From an uncultured Actinomycetes bacterium (GTDB taxonomy: Bacteria; Actinomycetota; Thermoleophilia; Gaiellales; Gaiellaceae): 6,759 bases of DNA. How positions within the stretch are numbered: the stretch's first letter is position 1; each line of letters begins with the position of its first letter. The DNA is taken from NCBI GenBank assembly GCA_903930195.1, contig CAIYXH010000088.1, positions 1-6,759 on the forward strand. The letters run 5' to 3'. Below, in pieces: positions 1 to 6,759 of this stretch. The notes below the pieces were generated by a model that saw nothing but the letters and a program-made list of their open reading frames with translations, made no database searches and was not told the origin of the DNA. The position numbers and the translations under genes were made by a program.

Positions 1-309
1 GCCGTCGAGCACGCGGAGGCTGCGCTCGACCTCGACGGTAAAGTCCACGTGTCCGGGCGTATCGATGATGTTGATGCGATGGTCGCGCCACGACGCCGTG
101 GTGGCCGCCGAGGTGATGGTGATGCCGCGCTCCTGCTCCTGCGCCATCCAGTCCATCGTCGCCGCGCCCTCGTGCACCTCGCCCAGCTTGTGGGTGCGGC
201 CGGTGTAGTAGAGGATCCGCTCGGTCGTCGTGGTCTTGCCGGCGTCGATGTGGGCCATGATCCCGATGTTGCGGACGCGATCGAGCCCGACGTGTGTGTC
301 AGTCGCCAT
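1..309 (-). CDS. fusA: Elongation factor G, N-terminal 103 residues (cut by window edge)
   Basis: EF-G is the cytosolic GTPase that drives ribosomal translocation and, with RRF, ribosome recycling. The visible part is the start of the G domain: the P-loop AHIDAGKT at residues 19-26, the switch I motif RGITIT at 61-66 and the G3 motif DTPGHVDF at 83-90, all intact. The start is the ATG at 307-309, which begins MATDTHVG. It lies 3 bases after the rpsG stop, and AGGTGG, 6 bases upstream and overlapping that stop, serves as ribosome binding site. The gene is therefore the third cistron of the str operon and probably translationally coupled to rpsG. The reading frame is still open at base 1, so roughly the last 600 residues, including the NKxD motif and domains II-V, lie outside. 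IF-2 and EF-Tu are excluded by the switch I and MDWMxQExERGITI context typical of EF-G. Confidence 0.97.
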   Translation of the reverse strand, partial: MATDTHVGLDRVRNIGIMAHIDAGKTTTTERILYYTGRTHKLGEVHEGAATMDWMAQEQERGITITSAATTASWRDHRINIIDTPGHVDFTVEVERSLRVLDG

Positions 310-312
310 CGT

Positions 313-783
313 CTACCACCTGTAGTGCGCGAACGCCTTGTTGGCCTGGGCCATGCGGTACATGTCGTCCTTGCGCTTGAACGCGTTGCCCTGGTTCTCG
401 AGCGCGTCGACGATCTCACCCGCAAGCTTGTCTTCCATGTGCTTCTCCCGGCGCTCACGCGAGTACGTGACCATCCAGCGGAGGGCCAGGGTGCGGCCGC
501 GGCGCTGCGGGACCTCGACAGGAACCTGGTAGTTCGCGCCACCGACACGGCGGCTGCGGACCTCGAGCACCGGCGTGATCGTCTTCACGGCCTGCTCGAG
601 CACCTCGACCGGCGGGCGGCCCGTCTTGGCGCCGACCTTCTCGAGGGCGCCGTAGACGATGCCCTCGGCGGTCGCCTTCTGGCCCCGCACCATGACGCGG
701 TTGATCAGCTGCGTCACGAGCTGGCTCGAGTAGACAGCATCTGCGGCCAGGGGCCTAGGCGTAATTTCTGCACGACGCGGCAT
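313..783 (-). CDS. rpsG: 30S ribosomal protein S7
   Basis: S7 is a primary 16S rRNA binding protein that nucleates assembly of the 30S head and lines the E-site and mRNA exit region. The 156-residue product has the usual bacterial length. It shows the MPRR N-terminus, the VYSSQLVTQLINRVM helix, the RVGGANYQVPVEV hairpin segment and the C-terminal ANKAFAHYRW. The ATG at 781-783 is chosen because it gives the conserved N-terminus, lies 4 bases after the rpsL stop and has AAGGGA 7 bases upstream. A longer in-frame start near 861 would run far into rpsL and add an arginine-rich extension unlike the family. In several bacteria S7 represses its own operon by binding mRNA. The gaps here are too short to hold such a site between rpsL and rpsG, so any control of that type would have to use coding sequence or the leader. 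Confidence 0.97.
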   Translation of the reverse strand: MPRRAEITPRPLAADAVYSSQLVTQLINRVMVRGQKATAEGIVYGALEKVGAKTGRPPVEVLEQAVKTITPVLEVRSRRVGGANYQVPVEVPQRRGRTLALRWMVTYSRERREKHMEDKLAGEIVDALENQGNAFKRKDDMYRMAQANKAFAHYRW

Positions 784-787
784 TCGA

Positions 788-1156
788 CTATCCCTTCTTG
801 GCGCCGTACTTGGAGCGGCCCTGCTTGCGGTCCGCGACGCCGGAGGCGTCGAGCGCGGCACGGATGACCTTGTAGCGATAGCCCGGCAGGTCCTTGACGC
901 GGCCGCCGCGGACGAGCACGACGGAGTGCTCCTGGAGGTTGTGACCCTCGCCCGGGATGTACGTCGGAACCTCTGCCCCGTTCGTCAGCCGCACGCGCGC
1001 GATCTTCCGCAGCGCGGAGTTCGGCTTCTTCGGGGTCGTCGTCGACACGCGAATGCAGACCCCGCGCTTCTGCGGCGCGCCCTGGAGGGCAGGGGTCTTC
1101 GTCTTATCGCGCTTGGACTTGCGCCCCTTGCGGATGAGTTGATTGACGGTAGGCAT
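788..1156 (-). CDS. rpsL: 30S ribosomal protein S12
   Basis: S12 sits at the decoding centre of the 30S subunit and helps monitor codon-anticodon pairing. The 122-residue sequence has the standard blocks: MPTVNQL, QKRGVC, TTPKKPNSALRK, GEGHNLQEHS and RGGRVKDLPG, ending RSKYGAKKG. Lys43 and Lys88, the two positions most often changed in streptomycin-resistant mutants, are wild type. Asp89, which RimO methylthiolates in many bacteria, is also present. The start is the ATG at 1154-1156, giving the conserved N-terminus. The bases just before it (CACTTTCCC) contain no purine-rich Shine-Dalgarno sequence, unlike rpsG and fusA. This is the first gene of the str operon, preceded by a predicted leader of about 122 nt and facing away from the diguanylate cyclase gene. 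Confidence 0.98.
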   Translation of the reverse strand: MPTVNQLIRKGRKSKRDKTKTPALQGAPQKRGVCIRVSTTTPKKPNSALRKIARVRLTNGAEVPTYIPGEGHNLQEHSVVLVRGGRVKDLPGYRYKVIRAALDASGVADRKQGRSKYGAKKG

Positions 1157-1285
1157 GGGAAAGTGAGGGTGGTGGGTGCTGCGTGTCGTATAGGACGTGA
1201 AGCATGTCGGTCGTGGCCCGGACTTCTGGACTCACACCAATGGAAGCGCGGCGAGAGCCATCAGCCCGTGCCGCACCGGAGGGGC

Positions 1286-1313
1286 ATGGTAGCAAAGGCG
1301 GTGAGCTCGTCAA
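1286..1313 (-). promoter_or_regulatory. Candidate housekeeping-sigma promoter of the str operon
   Basis: On the minus strand TTGACG (1308-1313, five of six consensus bases) is followed after 16 bases by TACCAT (1286-1291, four of six, with the critical first T, second A and last T). TGC directly before the -10 box forms an extended -10 element. It is the best promoter match I found in the 255-base divergent gap and points towards rpsL. Transcription would begin near 1279 and leave an untranslated leader of about 122 nt. This is a sequence match only; the start site has not been measured. A weaker alternative -10, TATACG at 1187-1192, lacks a recognisable -35. Confidence 0.6.
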
Positions 1314-1411
1314 CGGATCACGTTCGATCCATTCACAATCCGCTCCGTGCGCCACTTTTCGGCGCGCCGGACCGGTTTTGCGACCGCCCTGCCTGAGAGA
1401 CTACCGAAGGT

Positions 1412-2458
1412 ATGACACTGCTTCTCATCTGTGCGCTCGGAGTGGCCGTCGCGGCAGGCGGCCTGGTCGTGCTCGTCACCCTGCGCGCGCGCTCCGCGGT
1501 CGAGCAGCGGCTCGAGAAGCTGGCCGGCGGTCTCGGCTACACGACCGAGCTCGCCTCTCACCTCGACGCCGGCGAGGTCGTCGAGCGGACGCTCGACGCG
1601 ACGATGGCCCTGCCCGGGGTCGACGCCGCGCTCGTCGTCCTCGACCAGGACGAGGACGGCCGCGCCCGGGGCGTCGGGATCGCCGACGAGGAGATCGAGC
1701 GCGTGCTCCTGCAGATGCCGACGAACGCGAACCTGCAGGCGATGGAGGTCAGCTTCCGCTACCGGCTCGACGAGGCGGCCTCGACGAGCGCCAACCTCCC
1801 CCGGACCGCCGTCGTCGTGGCGTTGCGCGCCCGCGGGGAGACGGTCGGCTCGCTCGTCGCGATCAGCCGCACGCGCGCGACCGCCTTCTCGGATGCAACC
1901 GTCGACGCGCTCGACGCCCTGGCCCGGCGGGCCGGGCCGGCGCTCGGGAACGCCCGTCTCTTCGCGGAGGCCCGCGAGCTCGCCGACCTCGATTCGCTCA
2001 CCGGCCTGCACAACCGCCGCTGCTTCCACGAGTTCCTGCAGCGCGAGATCGCCCGGGCGCGCCGGTACGACCGCAGCCTGGCGCTGATCGTGATGGACAT
2101 CGACGACTTCAAGCGAATCAACGACCGCATCGGCCACCTCGGCGGCGACCATGTCCTCGCCGAGGTCGCGAACCGGATGCAGGCGGCCGTGCGCTCGACC
2201 GACATCGCCTGCCGGGTCGGCGGCGACGAGTTCGCGATCGTGCTCCCCGAGTCGAATCGCGGCGACGCTGAGCTCCTCGCCGGCCGGATCTCCCGCGCGA
2301 TCGCCGCGCAGCAGATCGAGAAGGCCGGCAGCCTCAACCTCTCCGCCGGCGTCGCCGAACTGAACGACGACGACACCCCCGACGGCTTCTTCGAGCGCGC
2401 CGACGACGCGCTCTACCGCGCGAAGGACTCCGGCAAGGCCCGGACTGTTGCGAGCTAG
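1412..2458 (+). CDS. Membrane-anchored GAF-GGDEF diguanylate cyclase
   Basis: The enzyme is predicted to join two GTP molecules into the second messenger c-di-GMP at the inner face of the membrane. Residues 3-24 form one hydrophobic membrane segment. A short linker follows, then a GAF-type sensor region (about 43-182), an amphipathic connecting helix and a GGDEF domain (about 190-345). The cyclase domain has DSLTGLHNRR from 194, the metal-binding VMDIDDFK from 227, the GGDEF signature at 270-274, and RSTD at 261-264 five residues before it, which is the intact inhibitory I-site. No EAL or HD-GYP domain is present. The ATG at 1412 is the first start after an in-frame TGA at 1394, and a later GTG would cut the membrane helix. 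Its GAAGG is only one base from the ATG, so initiation may be weak or non-canonical. The GAF ligand cannot be told from sequence. Confidence 0.93.
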   Translation: MTLLLICALGVAVAAGGLVVLVTLRARSAVEQRLEKLAGGLGYTTELASHLDAGEVVERTLDATMALPGVDAALVVLDQDEDGRARGVGIADEEIERVLLQMPTNANLQAMEVSFRYRLDEAASTSANLPRTAVVVALRARGETVGSLVAISRTRATAFSDATVDALDALARRAGPALGNARLFAEARELADLDSLTGLHNRRCFHEFLQREIARARRYDRSLALIVMDIDDFKRINDRIGHLGGDHVLAEVANRMQAAVRSTDIACRVGGDEFAIVLPESNRGDAELLAGRISRAIAAQQIEKAGSLNLSAGVAELNDDDTPDGFFERADDALYRAKDSGKARTVAS

Positions 2459-2475
2459 ACGGCTCGACGCCGTCT
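2457..2475 (+). terminator. Stop-overlapping hairpin after the diguanylate cyclase gene
   Basis: AGACGGC (2457-2463) pairs perfectly with GCCGTCT (2469-2475) around a 5-base loop. The left arm begins inside the TAG stop codon. No T-run follows, so it is at best part of a tandem terminator with the next hairpin at 2483-2511. Confidence 0.4.
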
Positions 2476-2482
2476 CACTCGC

Positions 2483-2511
2483 ACGGGACCGGCCCGGCTG
2501 TTCGGTCCCGT
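2483..2511 (+). terminator. 9-bp hairpin, probable terminator of the cyclase gene
   Basis: ACGGGACCG (2483-2491) and CGGTCCCGT (2503-2511) form a perfect 9-bp stem with an 11-base loop, 24 bases after the cyclase stop. The sequence after it (CTTGC) lacks a true T-tract, so this is a structural call. Its arms contain the same GGGAC/GTCCC pair as the repeat hairpins nearby, and it may instead be a diverged member of that repeat family. Confidence 0.45.
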
Positions 2512-2531
2512 CTTGCACCGCGGCGAGCGTC

Positions 2532-2567
2532 GGGACAGGCCCCGGTAGCGCCGGGGACAGTCCCTGA
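2532..2567. repeat. 36-nt GGGAC/GTCCC hairpin repeat, copy A
   Basis: The unit opens GGGACAGGCCCCG and closes GACAGTCCCTGA. It folds with an outer GGGAC/GTCCC stem, a 3x3 internal loop and a perfect inner CCCCGG/CCGGGG stem around a 5-base loop (TAGCG). A second copy of the same length lies at 4128-4163 and matches at 31 of 36 positions; the five differences cluster in the inner stem and loop. The unit is noncoding and sits 34 bases before the first secreted-protein gene. Its form is that of a REP-like palindromic repeat; its origin is inferred. Confidence 0.75.
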
Positions 2568-2601
2568 ACGTGAACACCAATCGCAGGCGCGACGCTCTGC
2601 C

Positions 2602-3330
2602 ATGGCCCGCGTGAAGCGTGCGGTCGTCCTCGCAGTCATCGTCGGAACCCTGGCTCTCGCGCCGAGCGCGTTCGCGCTGCCGGGCCTCTACGTCACCTAT
2701 GACGGCGCGACGATCACGATCACGACGGCGGACGGGACGTCGATCGCCACCTCCACGACGGCGCCGGGGACGACGATCCCCGCCGGGGCGTACGACCTGA
2801 TCTTCCACGACGCGAGCGGCGGGCCTCAGGTCGACATCCAGGGCGGCGGCCTGATGATCCACTTCTTCGAGCCGAGCGACGGCACCTCGTCGCGGAACCT
2901 TCCGCCGAGCACCACCTTCACGGTGCACGACGACAACTTCCCCTCGAGCCCGACGTACTACTTCTCGACCTCGTCGACCGTCCTCGCGACGCCCACAACG
3001 ACCACCGCGGCTCCGACCGGCCCGCCGGTCACCGGCACGTCGATCATCGGCTCGGCGGCGCACATCGCCTCACGCGGAACGCTCGCGCTCGGCGGTGCGT
3101 CGCTGACCCTCGCCGGCAAGACGGTCTCGTCGCTCGCGCCGGGGCGCTACACCGTCGTGCTGACCGATCGCTCGGCGAAGACCGCAGTCACCCTCGCCCG
3201 TACCGGGAAGGCGCCTGTCGCGGAGACGACCGCAGCCTTCGTCGGGACGCGCAAGGCGGCCGTGACCCTAACCGCGGGGACGTGGTCGTTCGTCTCGGGC
3301 TCGACCGTCCACCGGTTCACAGTGCGCTGA
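2602..3330 (+). CDS. Secreted two-domain beta protein, cupredoxin-like but lacking copper ligands (paralog 1)
   Basis: I do not recognise a characterised family. The 242-residue product begins with a clear Sec signal peptide: basic MARVKR, a hydrophobic stretch 7-20, and AFA|L cleavage after residue 25. Two beta-rich regions follow (about 28-125 and 150-242), joined by a Thr/Pro-rich linker near 129-148. Both hold a pattern like G-x-Y-x5-D-x-S (61-72 and 181-191), resembling the strand that carries HNFHL in actinobacterial cupredoxin-like proteins. Here that site reads PQVDI or TAVTL, and the protein has no cysteine, so a type 1 copper site is not possible. There is no C-terminal membrane segment or sorting signal, so release or loose surface attachment is likely. 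The start has only a weak AGGCG 12 bases upstream but gives the proper signal peptide. The next gene is its paralog. The fold assignment is tentative. Confidence 0.85.
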   Translation: MARVKRAVVLAVIVGTLALAPSAFALPGLYVTYDGATITITTADGTSIATSTTAPGTTIPAGAYDLIFHDASGGPQVDIQGGGLMIHFFEPSDGTSSRNLPPSTTFTVHDDNFPSSPTYYFSTSSTVLATPTTTTAAPTGPPVTGTSIIGSAAHIASRGTLALGGASLTLAGKTVSSLAPGRYTVVLTDRSAKTAVTLARTGKAPVAETTAAFVGTRKAAVTLTAGTWSFVSGSTVHRFTVR

Positions 3331-4049
3331 TGCGCGGCCTCGTCGCCCTTGCGATCGCAGTCACGGCGCTGGCGTTCGCGCCCGGCGCGCTCGCGGTCGG
3401 CGAGCTCTCCCTCACCTACGACGCAGGCAAGATCACGCTGCGCGCCGCCGACGGGACTACGATCGGGACGACCACACCGCCCGGCACGGCGATTCCGGCC
3501 GGGAACTACGAGATCTCGTTCCACGTCGCGAGCGGCTCGCCGCTGATCGACATCGAAGGCCCGGGAATCTCGTATGTCTACGGCGAGGTCGAGGACTTCT
3601 CGCAGGTCGAGCAGCTGCTGCCGAACTCGACGTACACGATCAGCGACGACAACACGGTCAACGGACCGACGCTGTACATCCAGACGACGTCGCAGACCCT
3701 CCCGCCGGCTCCGTCCGCGCCCACACCGACGGGCGCGCCGATCGGGAACACGCGCGTCGTGGGTGCGGCGAACGTCGTCCGGGGCACGCTGCGAACGACG
3801 CTCGGCGTGCAGACGTCGACCCTCGTCCTCAGCGGCAAGGCCGTGAGCCACGTCGCTGCGGGCCGCTACCGGGTCGTCGTGCGCGACACGAGCGCGAAGG
3901 AAGCGTTCACGCTCGCGCGGACGGGGCACGCTCCCGTGGTCAAGACGACAGCGGCGTTCGTCGGCACGCGCACCGTCACCGTGCGGCTCGTCAAGGGCAC
4001 CTGGAGCTATGGCGGCCCCACCGGCCGCCACGCGCTCGTCGTCGGCTGA
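3330..4049 (+). CDS. Secreted two-domain beta protein, cupredoxin-like but lacking copper ligands (paralog 2)
   Basis: The 239-residue product is a paralog of the protein just upstream. They share the signal peptide, the order of two domains, a Pro/Thr-rich linker (about 124-139 here) and a C-terminal region in which more than half the residues match by eye, including TLARTG and TTAAFVGTR. The signal peptide is residues 1-22, with cleavage after GALA. The N-terminal domain keeps IEGPGI (75-80), like the GPGV found after the histidine motif in cupredoxin-like relatives, but the histidine motif itself is replaced and no cysteine exists. The ATG at 3330 shares its A with the upstream TGA stop. 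A longer in-frame start at 3282 would bury the signal peptide and overlap paralog 1, so it is rejected. The TGATG junction without a clear Shine-Dalgarno sequence suggests coupled translation and matched amounts of the two proteins. The function is unknown. Confidence 0.85.
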   Translation: MRGLVALAIAVTALAFAPGALAVGELSLTYDAGKITLRAADGTTIGTTTPPGTAIPAGNYEISFHVASGSPLIDIEGPGISYVYGEVEDFSQVEQLLPNSTYTISDDNTVNGPTLYIQTTSQTLPPAPSAPTPTGAPIGNTRVVGAANVVRGTLRTTLGVQTSTLVLSGKAVSHVAAGRYRVVVRDTSAKEAFTLARTGHAPVVKTTAAFVGTRTVTVRLVKGTWSYGGPTGRHALVVG

Positions 4050-4057
4050 GACGACGA
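4036..4057 (+). terminator. Stop-overlapping hairpin after paralog 2
   Basis: TCGTCGTC (4036-4043) pairs perfectly with GACGACGA (4050-4057) around the loop GGCTGA, which contains the stop codon. No T-run follows. It could aid 3' end formation or transcript stability, but the GTC repeats might simply reflect codon use, so confidence is low. Confidence 0.35.
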
Positions 4058-4074
4058 CCAACGCGGGGCCTGCA

Positions 4075-4097
4075 GGGACCGACCTCCGGTCTGTCCC
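4075..4097. repeat. Short GGGAC/GTCCC hairpin
   Basis: GGGAC (4075-4079) and GTCCC (4093-4097) close a hairpin whose inner stem is GACC/GGTC with a TCC loop; a single C/T mismatch separates the two stems. It shares the terminal arms of the 36-nt repeat but is shorter, and may be a degenerate or minimal form of it. Confidence 0.55.
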
Positions 4098-4127
4098 GAT
4101 TGATGCCGTGAGCGACCTGTCTCGGTC

Positions 4128-4163
4128 GGGACAGGCCCCGACACGGCCGGGCACAGTCCCTGA
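4128..4163. repeat. 36-nt GGGAC/GTCCC hairpin repeat, copy B
   Basis: This is the second copy of the unit at 2532-2567, in the same orientation and of identical length. It has the same opening GGGACAGGCCCCG and closing ACAGTCCCTGA. The inner stem has decayed (CCCCG against CGGGC), while the outer GGGAC/GTCCC arms are preserved. A short CGACC/GGTCG inverted repeat (4113-4128) abuts it. Together with copy A it brackets the two secreted-protein genes. Confidence 0.75.
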
Positions 4164-4197
4164 GTACGGGGCGTCGGAGCCGCGGACGGCGAAAGCC

Positions 4198-4221
4198 GGG
4201 ACAGGTCCGAAAACCTGTCCC
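4198..4221. repeat. Perfect 9-bp GGGACAGGT hairpin
   Basis: GGGACAGGT (4198-4206) pairs perfectly with ACCTGTCCC (4213-4221) around the 6-base loop CCGAAA. The left arm starts with the same GGGACAGG as the 36-nt repeat, so it belongs to the same family. It lies 7 bases from the large rpoC terminator hairpin, and just before it is a CGGC-GAAA-GCCG tetraloop hairpin (4187-4198). Confidence 0.65.
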
Positions 4222-4228
4222 TCCAACG

Positions 4229-4259
4229 ACGGAGGCCGGGCTTGCGGCCCGGCCTCCGT
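4229..4259 (-). terminator. Probable rpoC terminator (perfect 13-bp GC-rich stem)
   Basis: ACGGAGGCCGGGC (4229-4241) and GCCCGGCCTCCGT (4247-4259) form a perfect 13-bp stem with a 5-base loop, 26 bases beyond the rpoC stop. No T-tract follows on either strand, as is common in high-GC actinobacteria. Being symmetric, it could also stop transcripts arriving from the convergent secreted-protein genes. A smaller hairpin, CTCCG-CTCG-CGGAG, within 4269-4282 lies between it and the rpoC stop. Confidence 0.75.
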
Positions 4260-4285
4260 GAACATCAGCTCCGCTCGCGGAGGGA

Positions 4286-6759
<2,474 letters not shown>

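Noticed and set aside
784..861. Extended N-terminus for S7
   Set aside because: The extra 26 residues are unlike any S7 and would overlap rpsL; the ATG at 783 has a good ribosome binding site and gives the family's usual 156 residues.
49..867. 272-codon plus-strand open frame across fusA and rpsG
   Set aside because: It lies opposite two certain genes, is rich in Arg, Ala, Leu and Val as antisense frames of high-GC genes are, and shows no known motif.
1104..1355. 83-codon minus-strand open frame covering the rpsL leader, as a possible leader peptide
   Set aside because: It overlaps the rpsL start in another frame, starts upstream of the predicted transcription start and has no ribosome binding site or conserved motif.
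1157..1411. tRNA or known riboswitch in the divergent gap
   Set aside because: No cloverleaf, TTCGA-type T-loop context or recognised riboswitch core was found in either strand by reading.
1204..2271. 355-codon plus-strand open frame overlapping the cyclase
   Set aside because: After the first part it becomes almost continuous Arg/Pro/Ala, a typical out-of-frame translation of high-GC coding sequence.
1310..2518. 402-codon minus-strand open frame opposite the diguanylate cyclase
   Set aside because: It is antisense to a gene with full GGDEF signatures, and its composition (Ala, Gly, Val, Arg, Asp) is that expected of a codon-bias shadow. It would also run into the str promoter region.
2483..4221. 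CRISPR array from the repeated GGGAC hairpins
   Set aside because: The units are palindromic, vary in length, are spread over two gaps separated by genes and have no regular spacers.
3147..4265. 372-codon minus-strand open frame opposite paralog 2
   Set aside because: It is antisense to a gene with a signal peptide and a clear paralog, and it extends through the hairpin-rich gap; no domain is visible.

Overview
The window is high-GC bacterial chromosome and carries the junction between two core gene clusters, rpoBC and the str operon (rpsL-rpsG-fusA). It most likely comes from an actinobacterium. Base composition and the style of the secreted proteins make me lean to a deep-branching class such as Thermoleophilia, but that placement is inference, not something the sequence proves.

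Layout. On the minus strand, reading right to left, the window opens inside rpoC. The last 823 residues are present, from just before the catalytic NADFDGDQM motif to the stop at 4286. The str operon then runs from rpsL (start 1156) through rpsG (start 783) to fusA (start 309, cut by the left edge). Its three genes are separated by only 3-4 bases. A TTGACG-16-TACCAT promoter candidate with a TGn extension lies at 1286-1313 and predicts a leader of about 122 nt ahead of rpsL.

Between the two clusters sits an opposite-strand block of three genes (1412-4049). The first encodes a membrane-anchored GAF-GGDEF diguanylate cyclase with an intact active site and an intact inhibitory RxxD site. The next two encode paralogous, signal-peptide-bearing secreted proteins of 242 and 239 aa. 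They are coupled by a TGATG stop/start overlap. I recognise no characterised family for them; both halves look like degenerate cupredoxin-type beta domains without any cysteine.

The two intergenic gaps that flank the secreted pair (2459-2601 and 4050-4285) are packed with hairpins. Five share terminal GGGAC/GTCCC arms, and two of these are copies of one 36-nt element (31 of 36 bases identical) in the same orientation, one on each side of the pair. This resembles a REP-like repeat family. A perfect 13-bp GC-rich hairpin between the convergent secreted gene and rpoC is the probable rpoC terminator.

Functionally the outer genes are ordinary transcription and translation machinery. The inner block is accessory: a c-di-GMP signalling enzyme and an exported protein pair, with no demonstrated link between them. 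No rRNA, tRNA, CRISPR array or transposase gene was seen.
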